A DNA stretch of 25,770 nucleotides. Origin: SZUA-430 sp031413635. Its GTDB lineage: Bacteria > Pseudomonadota > Alphaproteobacteria > Micropepsales > Micropepsaceae. Where the stretch lies: contig JANOFM010000096.1 in assembly GCA_031413635.1 (NCBI GenBank), positions 1 to 25,770 on the forward strand, given 5' to 3'. Position 1 is the stretch's first letter; each line of letters begins with the position of its first letter. A model generated the notes under the pieces. That model saw only the letters and a list, made by a program, of their open reading frames with translations, did no database searches and had not been told where the DNA came from. A program made the translations under genes and the position numbers. Shown one piece after another: positions 1 to 8,145 of the stretch.

Positions 1-384
1 CGGCAGGGCGATGTATTCGGCGAAGGCCCCGGCGCGGTTGACGCCGACGCCGCTGGTGTTGGCGCACATGTGATAGCGCCCCGCCATACAGTTGCGGCAG
101 CGGCCGCAGACGATGTGGCCCTCGCCGCTGACGATTTCGCCGGGGCGGTAGTCGGTGACGTTGGGGCCGACCTCGACGATTTGGCCCACAAATTCGTGGC
201 CGATGACGAGCGGGGTCTTGATCGTCTTTTGCGACCACTCGTCCCAGTTATAGATGTGCAGGTCGGTGCCGCAGATGCCGGTGCGCAGGACTTTGATCAA
301 AACGTCGTTGATGCCGACCTTGGGTTCCGGCACGTCGGCAAGCCAGAGGCCGGGCTCGGCGCGGGATTTGACGAGAGCTTTCAC
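1..384 (-). CDS. tdh: L-threonine 3-dehydrogenase, N-terminal part (cut by window edge)
   Basis: The 128 visible codons encode the N-terminal half of a zinc-dependent medium-chain dehydrogenase. Tdh oxidises L-threonine to 2-amino-3-ketobutyrate with NAD+ in the cytosol, the first step of threonine breakdown to glycine. Seen: GICGTDLHIYNWDEWSQKT near residues 36-54, matching the E. coli Tdh signature with the catalytic-zinc Cys; GHEFVG around residue 64; SGEGH; then the structural-zinc cluster CGRCRNCMAGRYHMC; and GVGVNRAG. The start is GTG (384-382), preceded by AAGGAGA (394-400) at 9 nt. The gene leaves the window at base 1, so the NAD-binding domain is not visible and the usual partner kbl cannot be checked. 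It is divergent from the first cyclase gene. Identification is strong because the threonine-specific NWDEWSQKT stretch is present, not just generic alcohol dehydrogenase motifs. Confidence 0.93.
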   Translation of the reverse strand, partial: MKALVKSRAEPGLWLADVPEPKVGINDVLIKVLRTGICGTDLHIYNWDEWSQKTIKTPLVIGHEFVGQIVEVGPNVTDYRPGEIVSGEGHIVCGRCRNCMAGRYHMCANTSGVGVNRAGAFAEYIALP

Positions 385-575
385 GGGGCGGGGTCTCCTT
401 GGGCGGATCTCAGGCGCATATAGCGGACCTCGAATGGTTTGTCAGGGGCCGGGGTAATCTCGCGCATTGGAATCGGATGTAGCGCCTGAGGTGAATTCGG
501 ATGTCCGCGGCAATAGTCTGGCGGCTTGCGACGGCAATCTGATAACGTAAGCGCTCACGGCCAATGCGCTCGCGC
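385..575. promoter_or_regulatory. Divergent spacer between tdh and cyclase copy 1
   Basis: No gene is visible here. It must hold promoters for both tdh (minus) and the first cyclase gene (plus), but I see no convincing -35/-10 pair. A perfect 9-bp inverted repeat, CTCAGGCGC at 409-417 and GCGCCTGAG at 482-490, is separated by 64 nt, and GAATCGGATGT / GAATTCGGATGT form an imperfect direct repeat around 470-503. Either could be chance. Confidence 0.3.
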
Positions 576-2609
576 ATGGAGGCTAACATCAGCGACGCAA
601 CGCGAAAGCTCGCAACCATTGTCGCGCTCGACGTCGCGGGCTATTCCGCGCGGACGGAGGCCGACGAGGCGAAGACCACATCCGAGGTTGCGGCGTTGCG
701 CGGCGTGATCGAGGCGATCGCCGCGCGTCATACGGGGCGCGTGTTCAACACCGCCGGCGACGGGTTCATGTTGGAGTTTGGGTCGAGCCTTGGCGCAGTG
801 GAAGCCGCGTTCGAGTTGGCGGAGAAATGCGAGCCAAAGGTGCGGGTCGGGGTACATCTGGGCGATGTCGTCGTGCAGGCGAACGGCGATCTGCTCGGGC
901 ACGGGGTGAACGTCGCGGCGCGGTTGATGGCGCAGGCCTCGCCCGGCTCGGCGCTGGTGTCGGCGGACGTGCGCCGCACGATCCGCGGGCCGCTTGCCGA
1001 GCGGTTGGTCTCGCGGGGGCAACTGAAACTCGACAAGATGGCCGAGACGATCGAGGCGTTTGCGCTGGCGGCGGTGGGGTCGGTTTTGATCGCGGCGCAA
1101 CCGAAGAGCGCCGAGCCATTGCTCGCCGTGCTGCCGTTCGACAATCTGTCGAACGATCCGGAGATGCAGTTTTTCTCGGATGGGCTGTCGGAAGAGATTT
1201 TGCAGGTTCTGACCCACGTTGCCGGCATGCGCATGATCGGCCGCACCTCTTCGTTTCACTTTCGCGGCGAGCGTAAGGCCGAAGCGGCGCGCGTTCTTAA
1301 GGCCACGCACGTGCTCGACGGGGCGGTTCGCAAGGCCGGCGCGCGACTGCGAGTCAACGCGCAATTGACGGAGGCGGCCACGAGCGCCGCGCTTTGGTCG
1401 GAGCGTTACGACCGCGACCTCACGGATGTGCTTGCCTTGCAAGACGACATTGCAGCAAGCGTGGCCTCTGCTTTGAAGGCAGTGTTTCACTGCGAGCCGC
1501 GAAGCGCGCAGATCGACCCGCATGCCTTCGAGCTTTATCTGAAGGCGTTTCAAGAGCGTACATTGCTCACCATGGAGAGCTTTCAGCGCGCGCAGGTTCT
1601 GTTGGAGGAAGTCGTCGCTCTCGCGCCGGACTTCGTCGATGCCTGGGCCTTGCTGGGCACGGTGCGCATGGGGCAGCTCCCTTATGATCGGGAAAGCATC
1701 GGTACTCCTCACCACAATGCGGCGCTCGCGGCGACGCGCCGCGCGCTCGACATCGATCCCAATTGTGCGAACGCATACATGAATCTGGCGTTATTGAAGC
1801 CTGCTTTTGCCGGGCACGCCGAAAAAATCGAGTTGGCACAGCGCGCGGTGCAGTTGGCGCCCAGCGGCGGACCACCCGCAATGGCGCTGTTTGCGACTCT
1901 GGTGTGTGTAGGACGATGCAAAGAAGGGTTTGTGCACCTCGCGAGAGCGGCGGCGCTCGACCCGATGAACCCGTTGAATGCGTCGGTCATGGCGGGATTC
2001 CTCGACAACGAAGGGCGGGAAGAAGACGCACATGCCTATCTCGACGACGTTTTCAAAATTCAACCACCGAGTTGGAGGACGGCAGTCGCCAAGTTTACGA
2101 TCTATGTCAACGCCTCACGCTTTGCGGAGGCCGCCGCCTACCTTGACGGCGCAGCCGCGATCCTGTCCGGTGACGAGTTGTATCAAGCGCTCCGTGGCTT
2201 GCTCGCGCTTCCCTCGTTGCCGCTCGACACGCGCAAGTTGTTACTTTCGAATGTTCTTAGATCCGCGCCGGATCAGCCACTCATCCTGTCGACCTGCTAT
2301 CTAGCCGCACAGTTTGGCTGCGTCGACCTCGCCTTCGAGGAGTTGTTTGCCGCCTTGGATTTGGGGAGACCAATTCGTCCCTCGCCAGGTCCCGTGGCTG
2401 GCACGCGCTCGACAACCCTCCTCGCCGTCCTCTTCACGCGCGCCGAGGCGCGCGCGCTGAGAGCTGATCCCCGGTTTGCGCGCTTTTGCGCGCGCGTCGG
2501 GCTGGTCGATTACTGGCAGTCAAGCGGCCACTGGCCCGACTGCGCGAGCGAAGTGCCCTACGACTTCAAGGCCGAGTGCGAGAAGGCGGCAACCCTGATC
2601 AAGGCGTGA
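576..2609 (+). CDS. Class III adenylate/guanylate cyclase–TolB-like–TPR protein, copy 1
   Basis: Predicted cytosolic nucleotide cyclase with a sensing or scaffolding C-terminal half; no membrane segment or signal peptide is seen. Order: cyclase domain (about residues 10-165), TolB-like domain (about 188-310, from LLAVLPFDNLSNDPEMQFFS), TPR-like helical repeats (about 320-580), and a C-terminal motif (VGLVDYW...WPDC...VPYDFKAECEKAA) shared by all four copies. Numbered from the ATG at 576, metal-ligand Asp19 (ALDVAGYS) and Asp62 (NTAGDG), Asp105 (DLLGHGVN), Asn112 and Arg116 are present, but the canonical purine-binding Lys is Asn58. The start is uncertain: ATG at 564 and 576 both lack a Shine-Dalgarno, while the position matching the paralogs' ATG is ATC (588-590) behind GGAGG. 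The 3' end overlaps the convergent MFS gene by 11 nt. Family assignment is firm; activity and product are unknown. Confidence 0.88.
   Translation: MEANISDATRKLATIVALDVAGYSARTEADEAKTTSEVAALRGVIEAIAARHTGRVFNTAGDGFMLEFGSSLGAVEAAFELAEKCEPKVRVGVHLGDVVVQANGDLLGHGVNVAARLMAQASPGSALVSADVRRTIRGPLAERLVSRGQLKLDKMAETIEAFALAAVGSVLIAAQPKSAEPLLAVLPFDNLSNDPEMQFFSDGLSEEILQVLTHVAGMRMIGRTSSFHFRGERKAEAARVLKATHVLDGAVRKAGARLRVNAQLTEAATSAALWSERYDRDLTDVLALQDDIAASVASALKAVFHCEPRSAQIDPHAFELYLKAFQERTLLTMESFQRAQVLLEEVVALAPDFVDAWALLGTVRMGQLPYDRESIGTPHHNAALAATRRALDIDPNCANAYMNLALLKPAFAGHAEKIELAQRAVQLAPSGGPPAMALFATLVCVGRCKEGFVHLARAAALDPMNPLNASVMAGFLDNEGREEDAHAYLDDVFKIQPPSWRTAVAKFTIYVNASRFAEAAAYLDGAAAILSGDELYQALRGLLALPSLPLDTRKLLLSNVLRSAPDQPLILSTCYLAAQFGCVDLAFEELFAALDLGRPIRPSPGPVAGTRSTTLLAVLFTRAEARALRADPRFARFCARVGLVDYWQSSGHWPDCASEVPYDFKAECEKAATLIKA
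578..590 (+). promoter_or_regulatory. Strong RBS placed for an AUC codon (possible non-AUG start of copy 1)
   Basis: GGAGG at 578-582 lies 5 nt before ATC at 588-590. That codon aligns exactly with the ATG initiators of copies 3 and 4: after it, AGCGACGCAACGCGAAAG matches copy 4 base for base. The ATGs at 564 and 576 have no upstream purine-rich element. Either AUC is used as a rare start, or an ATG-to-ATC change has moved initiation to a weaker upstream ATG. Confidence 0.45.
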
Positions 2610-3930
2610 CCGTTGCTTTCATTTCGCGGGCGAATGCTGTTCCGGCGAAGATGTAGTGCACGCCCGCCCAGACATTCAGCAACGCCATCGTCATGAGGGC
2701 GTAGCGCAGCGACTCTTTGCCGTAGAGCGGCGTGAGAAAGTCGCTGAGCATGCCTACCGCCAGCGGCCCGAAGCCCAAGCCCACCAACGAGACGATGAAA
2801 ATCAATATGGCAGAGACGGTCGCGCGCATCGACGCCGCCGTCACGCTTTGAATTATCGCCAGGCCCGGACCGTGATAAAAAGCACCAAACAGCGTTGCCG
2901 GAAGGTAAAACATCATCGCGCTGGTGATGTCTGCCTGCAAGTACCCGGCGATGGCTAGCGGTGCTGCGGTAAATTTTGCGAGGCCGACAATCCAACCCTT
3001 CCAGGCCAAGTTTCTGCGCCCGAAATAATCGGCAAGGTAGGCGCCTAGTACGGTACCCGCGGCGCCGACCAGCCCTGCTGCCGGTCCTAGAATAGCGCCG
3101 AGTTCGGCACGAGGTACCGCGAAACTACGTTCCAGAAACGGTGCGATCCACATGAGGCCGCCATACCCCGCGATAGCGGTGAGGGTCAGTCCAATGACGA
3201 TGTGCCGGCAGGCGCCCGATTGCCACATGAATTTCGCGGCGCTACTCAGTGCCTGCATGGAGGGCATCTGCGTTGACGCTTCGCCAACCGGTGCGCCATC
3301 GGCAAGCCCGCGTTCCGGTTCGCGCACCGTCAGGCGCACGATCGCGGCCAGCACCAGTCCCGGCAAACCGACGACGAAGAACGCTGCACGCCAGCCCCAG
3401 ATCGAGCTGACGACACCGCCTGCCATGAATCCGAAGGTGACGCCGAGGGTCACGCCCAACGAGTAGATGCCGAGCGCGCGCGCCCGCTCGTGTTGGGGAT
3501 AGAGGTCGGCGATCATGGAATGGGATTGCGGCGTCGAGCCCGCTTCGCCGATGCCCACACCGATGCGCGCCATCACCAGTTGCGTGTAGTTCGCGGCCAG
3601 GCCCGAGAGAGCGGTCATCGTGCTCCACACCGCGATTGCGGCGACGATGATGTTGCGGCGGTTCGAGCGGTCGGCGAGCAGCGCCAAAGGGATGCCCAAT
3701 GTCGCGTAGACTAAAGCGAAGGCGAATCCTGTGAGAACGCCAAGCTGGGTATCCGACAGCGCGAACTCGACCTTGATGGGTTCGGCCAGTATGCCCACGA
3801 TGCTGCGGTCGATGTGGCTGAACATGAAGACCAGCGTCAGCATGAACAGCGTGTAGCGCCGGTGTCGCTTGAAGTCGCCCGAAAGGGAGGCCGGCGCACC
3901 AATCGGCGCGACCGCTGCAGCAACCATCAT
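2599..3930 (-). CDS. MFS transporter, Spinster-like family
   Basis: 443-aa inner-membrane carrier of the major facilitator superfamily, by composition 12 helices in two halves of six. Seen: an N-terminal FSHIDRSIVGILAEPIK segment, the helix 2-3 loop motif A (GIPLALLADRSNRRN), MARIGVGIGEAGSTPQSHS and a second GIYSLGVTLGVTFGF stretch, typical of Spinster-type MFS proteins. Substrate cannot be inferred; related proteins are often annotated for lipid-like or organic-acid compounds. Start: two adjacent ATGs (3930-3928 and 3927-3925) follow GGAG (3935-3938), and the second has the better spacing (7 nt). The gene sits inside the cyclase cluster in opposite orientation, tail-overlapping copy 1 by 11 nt and head-to-head with copy 2. 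It may share the palindrome at 3993-4013 as an operator. An efflux or uptake link to the cyclases is inference only. Confidence 0.9.
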   Translation of the reverse strand: MMVAAAVAPIGAPASLSGDFKRHRRYTLFMLTLVFMFSHIDRSIVGILAEPIKVEFALSDTQLGVLTGFAFALVYATLGIPLALLADRSNRRNIIVAAIAVWSTMTALSGLAANYTQLVMARIGVGIGEAGSTPQSHSMIADLYPQHERARALGIYSLGVTLGVTFGFMAGGVVSSIWGWRAAFFVVGLPGLVLAAIVRLTVREPERGLADGAPVGEASTQMPSMQALSSAAKFMWQSGACRHIVIGLTLTAIAGYGGLMWIAPFLERSFAVPRAELGAILGPAAGLVGAAGTVLGAYLADYFGRRNLAWKGWIVGLAKFTAAPLAIAGYLQADITSAMMFYLPATLFGAFYHGPGLAIIQSVTAASMRATVSAILIFIVSLVGLGFGPLAVGMLSDFLTPLYGKESLRYALMTMALLNVWAGVHYIFAGTAFAREMKATVTP

Positions 3931-3992
3931 CGATCTCCGGCTTGTCCTGCGGCGTTGGCCAGGAATTCAGTCGGCCGAGACCATAACCGCAC

Positions 3993-4013
3993 CACCGATT
4001 AACACAATCGGTG
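3993..4013. promoter_or_regulatory. 21-bp perfect palindrome, candidate operator in MFS/cyclase divergent spacer
   Basis: CACCGATT (3993-4000), 5-nt spacer AACAC, AATCGGTG (4006-4013). It lies in the 157-nt spacer, about 63 nt upstream of the MFS start and 75 nt upstream of the copy 2 start, where a dimeric repressor or activator could control both. The size fits TetR- or GntR-type sites, but no regulator gene is in the window. A hairpin in a leader RNA is the alternative. Confidence 0.5.
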
Positions 4014-4087
4014 CCGGTGGGCGCGCCGGCGCAAGGCTGATCTCGCCGGGCGGAAGTGCTATTCTCGCCCTCGAGGAGGAGAGCCCG

Positions 4088-6109
4088 TTGTCCGAAAGCG
4101 CCCCACGCAAACTCGCCACAATCGTCGCGCTCGACGTTGCGGGGTATTCGGCGCGTACGGAGGCTGACGAGACAAAGACGACGGCCGAAGTTGCTGCGCT
4201 GCGTAAAGTAATCGAAGCAATCGCGGCGCGCCACGGCGGGCGCGTGTTCAACACGGCGGGCGACGGCTTCATGCTGGAGTTCGCCTCCAGCCTCGCTGGC
4301 GTCGAAGCCGCCCACGACCTCGCCGCGCAGTGCGAACCGAAAGTGCGCGTCGGCGTGCATCTGGGCGACGTCGTCGTGCAGCCGAACGGCGACCTCTTGG
4401 GTCACGGCGTGAATGTAGCGGCGCGGTTGATGGCGAAGAGCGATCCGGGCGGCGCGCTGATCTCAGCCGACGTCCGCCGCACGATCCGAGGGCCCTTGGC
4501 TGACCGCCTTGTCTCGCGCGGGCTGATGCAGCTGGACAAGATGACCGAGACGATTGAGGCGTACGCCATTTCGGCGTTTGCTACCGCCGGTGCGCTTGCG
4601 CCGCCGAGCAGAAACGAGCCCACGCTTGTCGTCCTGCCGTTCGACAATCTTTCGAACGATCCGGAGATGCAGTATTTTTCCGATGGTATGTCGGAGGAGA
4701 TTCTGCAGGTTTTGGCGCGCGGTTCCGGCCTCAGAGTGATCGGACGCACGTCCGCGTTTCAGTTTCGCGGTGCGCGCAAAGGCGAAGCAGCGAGAACACT
4801 CAGAGCCAGCCATATTCTCGACGGATCCGTTCGTAAGGCGGGAACGCGGTTGCGCGTGAGCGCTCAATTGACCGAAGCTGCGGGCGGTGCTGCGCTTTGG
4901 TCCGAGCAGTACCACGAGGACCTCACGGACATCTTTGCGGTGCAGGACAATGTTGCGGCGAAGGTCGCATTGGCACTGCGTGCTGTGCTTCCTACTGCGA
5001 CGCGCGATCGGAAGATCGATCCGCGCACATACGAACTGTATCTCAAGGCGTTGCAAGAACGCACCCCGGCGACCGACGAGGGCCATAGGCGCGCAGAGAT
5101 CCTGTTTGAAGAGGTCGTGGCTTCTGCGCCGGACTTCGCAGACGGCTGGGTGTGGCTTGCCGGGATGCGAATGCTGCAGCTGCCGCGCGATAGCGATTGC
5201 ATTGGCACCCCTCCCCACAGCGCGGCGCTTGCCGCAGCGCGGCGCGCGCTTGCGCTCGATCTCGATTGCGCTCTTGCGAGCGTTGTTCTCGCGAATTTGA
5301 AGCCTGCGTTTGCCGAGCACGCCGAAAAGATCGACTTGGTGAGCCGCGCCGGGGACTTGGCGCCGAGTGACCCGGTACCTGCGACGTACATGGCCCGGAT
5401 GCTTATCTCGGTCGGCCGCTGCAACGACGCGTCGGCGCACGCATTGAGGGCCGCCGCTCTCGATCCGATGAACCCGCTGCGGGCCGCAAGCAGAGCGCAA
5501 GTGTTGGAGGCCACAGGACAACAGCAGGCGGCGCACGCCCATCTTGACGAAGCCATCAAAGCGCAGCCGTCCAGTCTATGGACTGCTTCGGCCAAGTTCA
5601 TGCTTTTCTTCAACGCGTCTCGCTTCGGGGAGGCGGTGGCGCACTTCGATGCGTCAATCTTAGCCGGCGCGGTCGAACTCAGTGGGCTGTTTCGCTCTCT
5701 GCTCGCACTGTCTTCCCTGCCGCGGGAGCAGCGCGGTGCACTCGTCCAAAGCATGCTCGAACCCGAACAGGGTCGTGCGCTCGATCTCGTAGTGTGCCAA
5801 GCTGCAGCGCGCTTCGGCCACGCTGACAGCGCTTTCAGCCATCTGTTTGCCGCCCTCGACGCGGGGCGCCCGATCACTGCGTGGCGCTCCAGCGCTCTTC
5901 ACCTGACCCGCGCAACCACACTCAATTGTGTGTTCGGCGCCGACGGTGCGGCCTTCAGAGCTGATGAGCGCTTTGCCAGATTTTGCGCACGCGTTGGTCT
6001 CGTAGACTACTGGCGTTCGAGCGGTTACTGGCCCGATTGTGCGACCCAAGTGCCTTACGATTTCAAGGTCGAGTGCGAGAAGGTGGCGGCTGAGGTTGCG
6101 AAAACATGA
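4088..6109 (+). CDS. Class III cyclase–TolB-like–TPR protein, copy 2
   Basis: 673-aa paralog with the same order: cyclase (about 6-162), TolB-like (from LVVLPFDNLSNDPEMQYFS, about 180-305), TPR region (about 315-575) and the C-terminal VGLVDYW...VPYDFKVECEKVA motif. Asp16, Asp59, Asp102, Asn109 and Arg113 are conserved; Asn55 replaces the purine-binding Lys. I chose TTG at 4088: it follows AGGAGGA (4074-4080) and gives an N-terminus (MSESAPRKLATIVALD) matching the paralogs. The reading frame is open back to 3869, but that extension crosses the spacer and the start of the divergent MFS gene and looks non-coding. The stop overlaps the copy 3 start (ATGA, 6106-6109), so copies 2-4 are probably co-transcribed and translationally coupled. 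Cytosolic by lack of hydrophobic segments. The function of the TolB-like and TPR parts is unknown; they may bind a partner or ligand. Confidence 0.9.
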   Translation: MSESAPRKLATIVALDVAGYSARTEADETKTTAEVAALRKVIEAIAARHGGRVFNTAGDGFMLEFASSLAGVEAAHDLAAQCEPKVRVGVHLGDVVVQPNGDLLGHGVNVAARLMAKSDPGGALISADVRRTIRGPLADRLVSRGLMQLDKMTETIEAYAISAFATAGALAPPSRNEPTLVVLPFDNLSNDPEMQYFSDGMSEEILQVLARGSGLRVIGRTSAFQFRGARKGEAARTLRASHILDGSVRKAGTRLRVSAQLTEAAGGAALWSEQYHEDLTDIFAVQDNVAAKVALALRAVLPTATRDRKIDPRTYELYLKALQERTPATDEGHRRAEILFEEVVASAPDFADGWVWLAGMRMLQLPRDSDCIGTPPHSAALAAARRALALDLDCALASVVLANLKPAFAEHAEKIDLVSRAGDLAPSDPVPATYMARMLISVGRCNDASAHALRAAALDPMNPLRAASRAQVLEATGQQQAAHAHLDEAIKAQPSSLWTASAKFMLFFNASRFGEAVAHFDASILAGAVELSGLFRSLLALSSLPREQRGALVQSMLEPEQGRALDLVVCQAAARFGHADSAFSHLFAALDAGRPITAWRSSALHLTRATTLNCVFGADGAAFRADERFARFCARVGLVDYWRSSGYWPDCATQVPYDFKVECEKVAAEVAKT

Positions 6110-8145
6110 GCGACGCCTCGCGCAAGATCGCCGTCATCGTCGCGCTCGACGTCGCCGGGTATTCCGCGCGCACGGAAGCCGATGAGGCGAAGACGACAAC
6201 CGAGGTCGCGGCTCTGCGTCGGGTCATCGAGGCCATCGCCAATGCGCACGCGGGCCGCGTGTTCAACACTGCCGGCGACGGTTTCATGCTGGAGTTCGGC
6301 TCGAGCGTCGCAGCGATCGAAGCCGCAAGCGAACTCGCGGACAAATGCGAACCGCGCGTGCGCATCGGCGTGCATCTCGGCGAGGTCGTCGTCCAGCCGA
6401 ACGGCGATCTCCTGGGCCACGGCGTCAACGTCGCGGCACGTCTGATGACGCAGAGCATTCCGGGCTCCGCCCTGGTTTCAGCCGACGTGCGTCGCACGAT
6501 TCGGGGTCCGTCGGCAGAGCGGCTCGTTTCCCAAGGCATGATGCAACTCGACAAGATGGCAGAGACGATCGAAGCATTCGCGCTGGTGACGCCTGCCTAC
6601 GCGGCGCAGTCGGCGAAGGAGGCGCCGGCTAGAACAGAAAAGGCGACAGAGGCGACGCTTGCCGTTCTCCCATTCGACAATCTTTCGGACGACAAAGAGA
6701 TGCAGTTCTTCTCAGACGGCGTTTCAGAGGAGATTCTGCAAGCCCTGACGCGCAGCGCCGGCATGCGCGTCATCGGACGCACCTCGTCGTTTCAATTCCG
6801 CGGCGAACGCAAGGGTGAAGCGGGACACATACTTAAGGCGACGCATATCCTTGACGGCACGGTGCGCAAGGCAGGCGCGCGCTTGAGGATCAACGTCCAA
6901 CTGACGGAGACAGCCACCAACGCGGCGTTGTGGTCGGAGCGCTACGACCGCGACCTGACCGACGTGCTCGCACTGCAGGACGACATCGCCGCGACTGTGG
7001 CCTCGTCGCTGCGCGGCGTGCTTCGCTCTGCGCCCAGAACGCCGCAGATCGATCCTCGCGCCTACGAGCTATATCTCAAGGCCTACCAACAGCGGTCGCT
7101 GATTTCGCCCGAGGGCTTCGGAGGCGCACAGCTTTTGTTGGAAGAGGTCGTGGCCCGGGAGCCAGACTTCGTCGACGCCTGGGCTTTGTTGGGTACGGTG
7201 CGAACGATGCTGCTCTCAGCCGACCGAGACAGCACGGGAACACCGCAGCACAATGCGGCGCTCGCGGCCACACGCCGGGCCCTTGCGCTCGATCCCAACT
7301 GCGCCATCGCATACTGGAATCTGACCAACTTGATGCCCGCTTTCGGGCAATACGCTGAAAGGCTCCAACTCGCGCGACGCGGCGTCGAACTCGCGCCGAA
7401 CGGTTCCTCGCTTGTGCGGAGCTACAGCTCCACCCTGTATACCGTCGGCAGACGCAAGGAGGGAATGCCGTACTCCCTGAGGGCAGCCACTCTCGATCCG
7501 ATGAACCCGATGAATGCATCGGCCGTCGCCGGTGACCTCGAAAACGACGGACGACCAGACGAGGCGCTAGCCTACCTCGACACCGTCTTCAAGGTGCAGC
7601 CGCCGAGCTTATGGACGGCGGTGGTCAAGTTCATGATTTTTTTCAACGCATCGCGATTCGCGGAGGCAGCTGCGTATCTCAATGACTCGATCTTGGGGCA
7701 GAATGAAGAATTGAAACAGATATTTGGCTTTTTGCTCACGCTGCCCACTCTTCCACAACAGCAAACAAGAACGGTGTTTGTGGAGTTTCTGAAACCTCGG
7801 CAGGATCGCGCACTTGCGCTCGGCATATGTGGTCACGCCGTGCGATTTGGTTGCGCCGACATCGTGTTCGATCGACTCTTTGCGGAGCTCGACGCGGGAC
7901 GGCCTATCGCGGGCTCCAACGTCAACTCGGTTCACGCCTCGCGCGCGACGGTTCTCAGCCTCGTGTTCGGGCGCGCCGAAGCCAAGCCGTTCATTGCCGA
8001 CGCACGTTTCCCCGGCTTCTGTGCACGCATCGGTCTCATCGACTATTGGCGCGCGAGCGGCCGGTGGCCTGATTGCGCCGACGAGGTGCCTTACGATTTC
8101 AAGTCCGAATGCGAAAGGGCGGCGGCTGAGGTTTCAAAAACATGA
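6106..8145 (+). CDS. Class III cyclase–TolB-like–TPR protein, copy 3
   Basis: 679-aa paralog starting ATGAGCGAC inside the copy 2 stop. Cyclase domain about residues 5-160, with metal ligands Asp15 (ALDVAGYS) and Asp58 (NTAGDGF), Asp101 (DLLGHGVN), transition-state Asn108 and Arg112, and Asn54 at the canonical Lys position. A longer Ala/Lys/Glu-rich linker (about 161-182) precedes the TolB-like domain (about 183-305, LAVLPFDNLSDDKEMQFFS). TPR-like helices follow (about 315-575), then the conserved tail (IGLIDYWRASGRWPDC...VPYDFKSECERAA). From about residue 210 onward copy 1 resembles this protein closely, e.g. ALWSERYDRDLTDVLALQDD is shared. It ends in a second ATGA overlap with copy 4 (8142-8145). 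No SD-like element directly precedes its start, so it probably depends on coupling to copy 2. Confidence 0.9.
   Translation: MSDASRKIAVIVALDVAGYSARTEADEAKTTTEVAALRRVIEAIANAHAGRVFNTAGDGFMLEFGSSVAAIEAASELADKCEPRVRIGVHLGEVVVQPNGDLLGHGVNVAARLMTQSIPGSALVSADVRRTIRGPSAERLVSQGMMQLDKMAETIEAFALVTPAYAAQSAKEAPARTEKATEATLAVLPFDNLSDDKEMQFFSDGVSEEILQALTRSAGMRVIGRTSSFQFRGERKGEAGHILKATHILDGTVRKAGARLRINVQLTETATNAALWSERYDRDLTDVLALQDDIAATVASSLRGVLRSAPRTPQIDPRAYELYLKAYQQRSLISPEGFGGAQLLLEEVVAREPDFVDAWALLGTVRTMLLSADRDSTGTPQHNAALAATRRALALDPNCAIAYWNLTNLMPAFGQYAERLQLARRGVELAPNGSSLVRSYSSTLYTVGRRKEGMPYSLRAATLDPMNPMNASAVAGDLENDGRPDEALAYLDTVFKVQPPSLWTAVVKFMIFFNASRFAEAAAYLNDSILGQNEELKQIFGFLLTLPTLPQQQTRTVFVEFLKPRQDRALALGICGHAVRFGCADIVFDRLFAELDAGRPIAGSNVNSVHASRATVLSLVFGRAEAKPFIADARFPGFCARIGLIDYWRASGRWPDCADEVPYDFKSECERAAAEVSKT

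Noticed and set aside
3869..4087. N-terminal extension of cyclase copy 2 back to 3869
   Set aside because: It overlaps the divergent MFS start and the palindrome, lacks an RBS, and has no counterpart in the paralogs; TTG 4088 has a strong SD.
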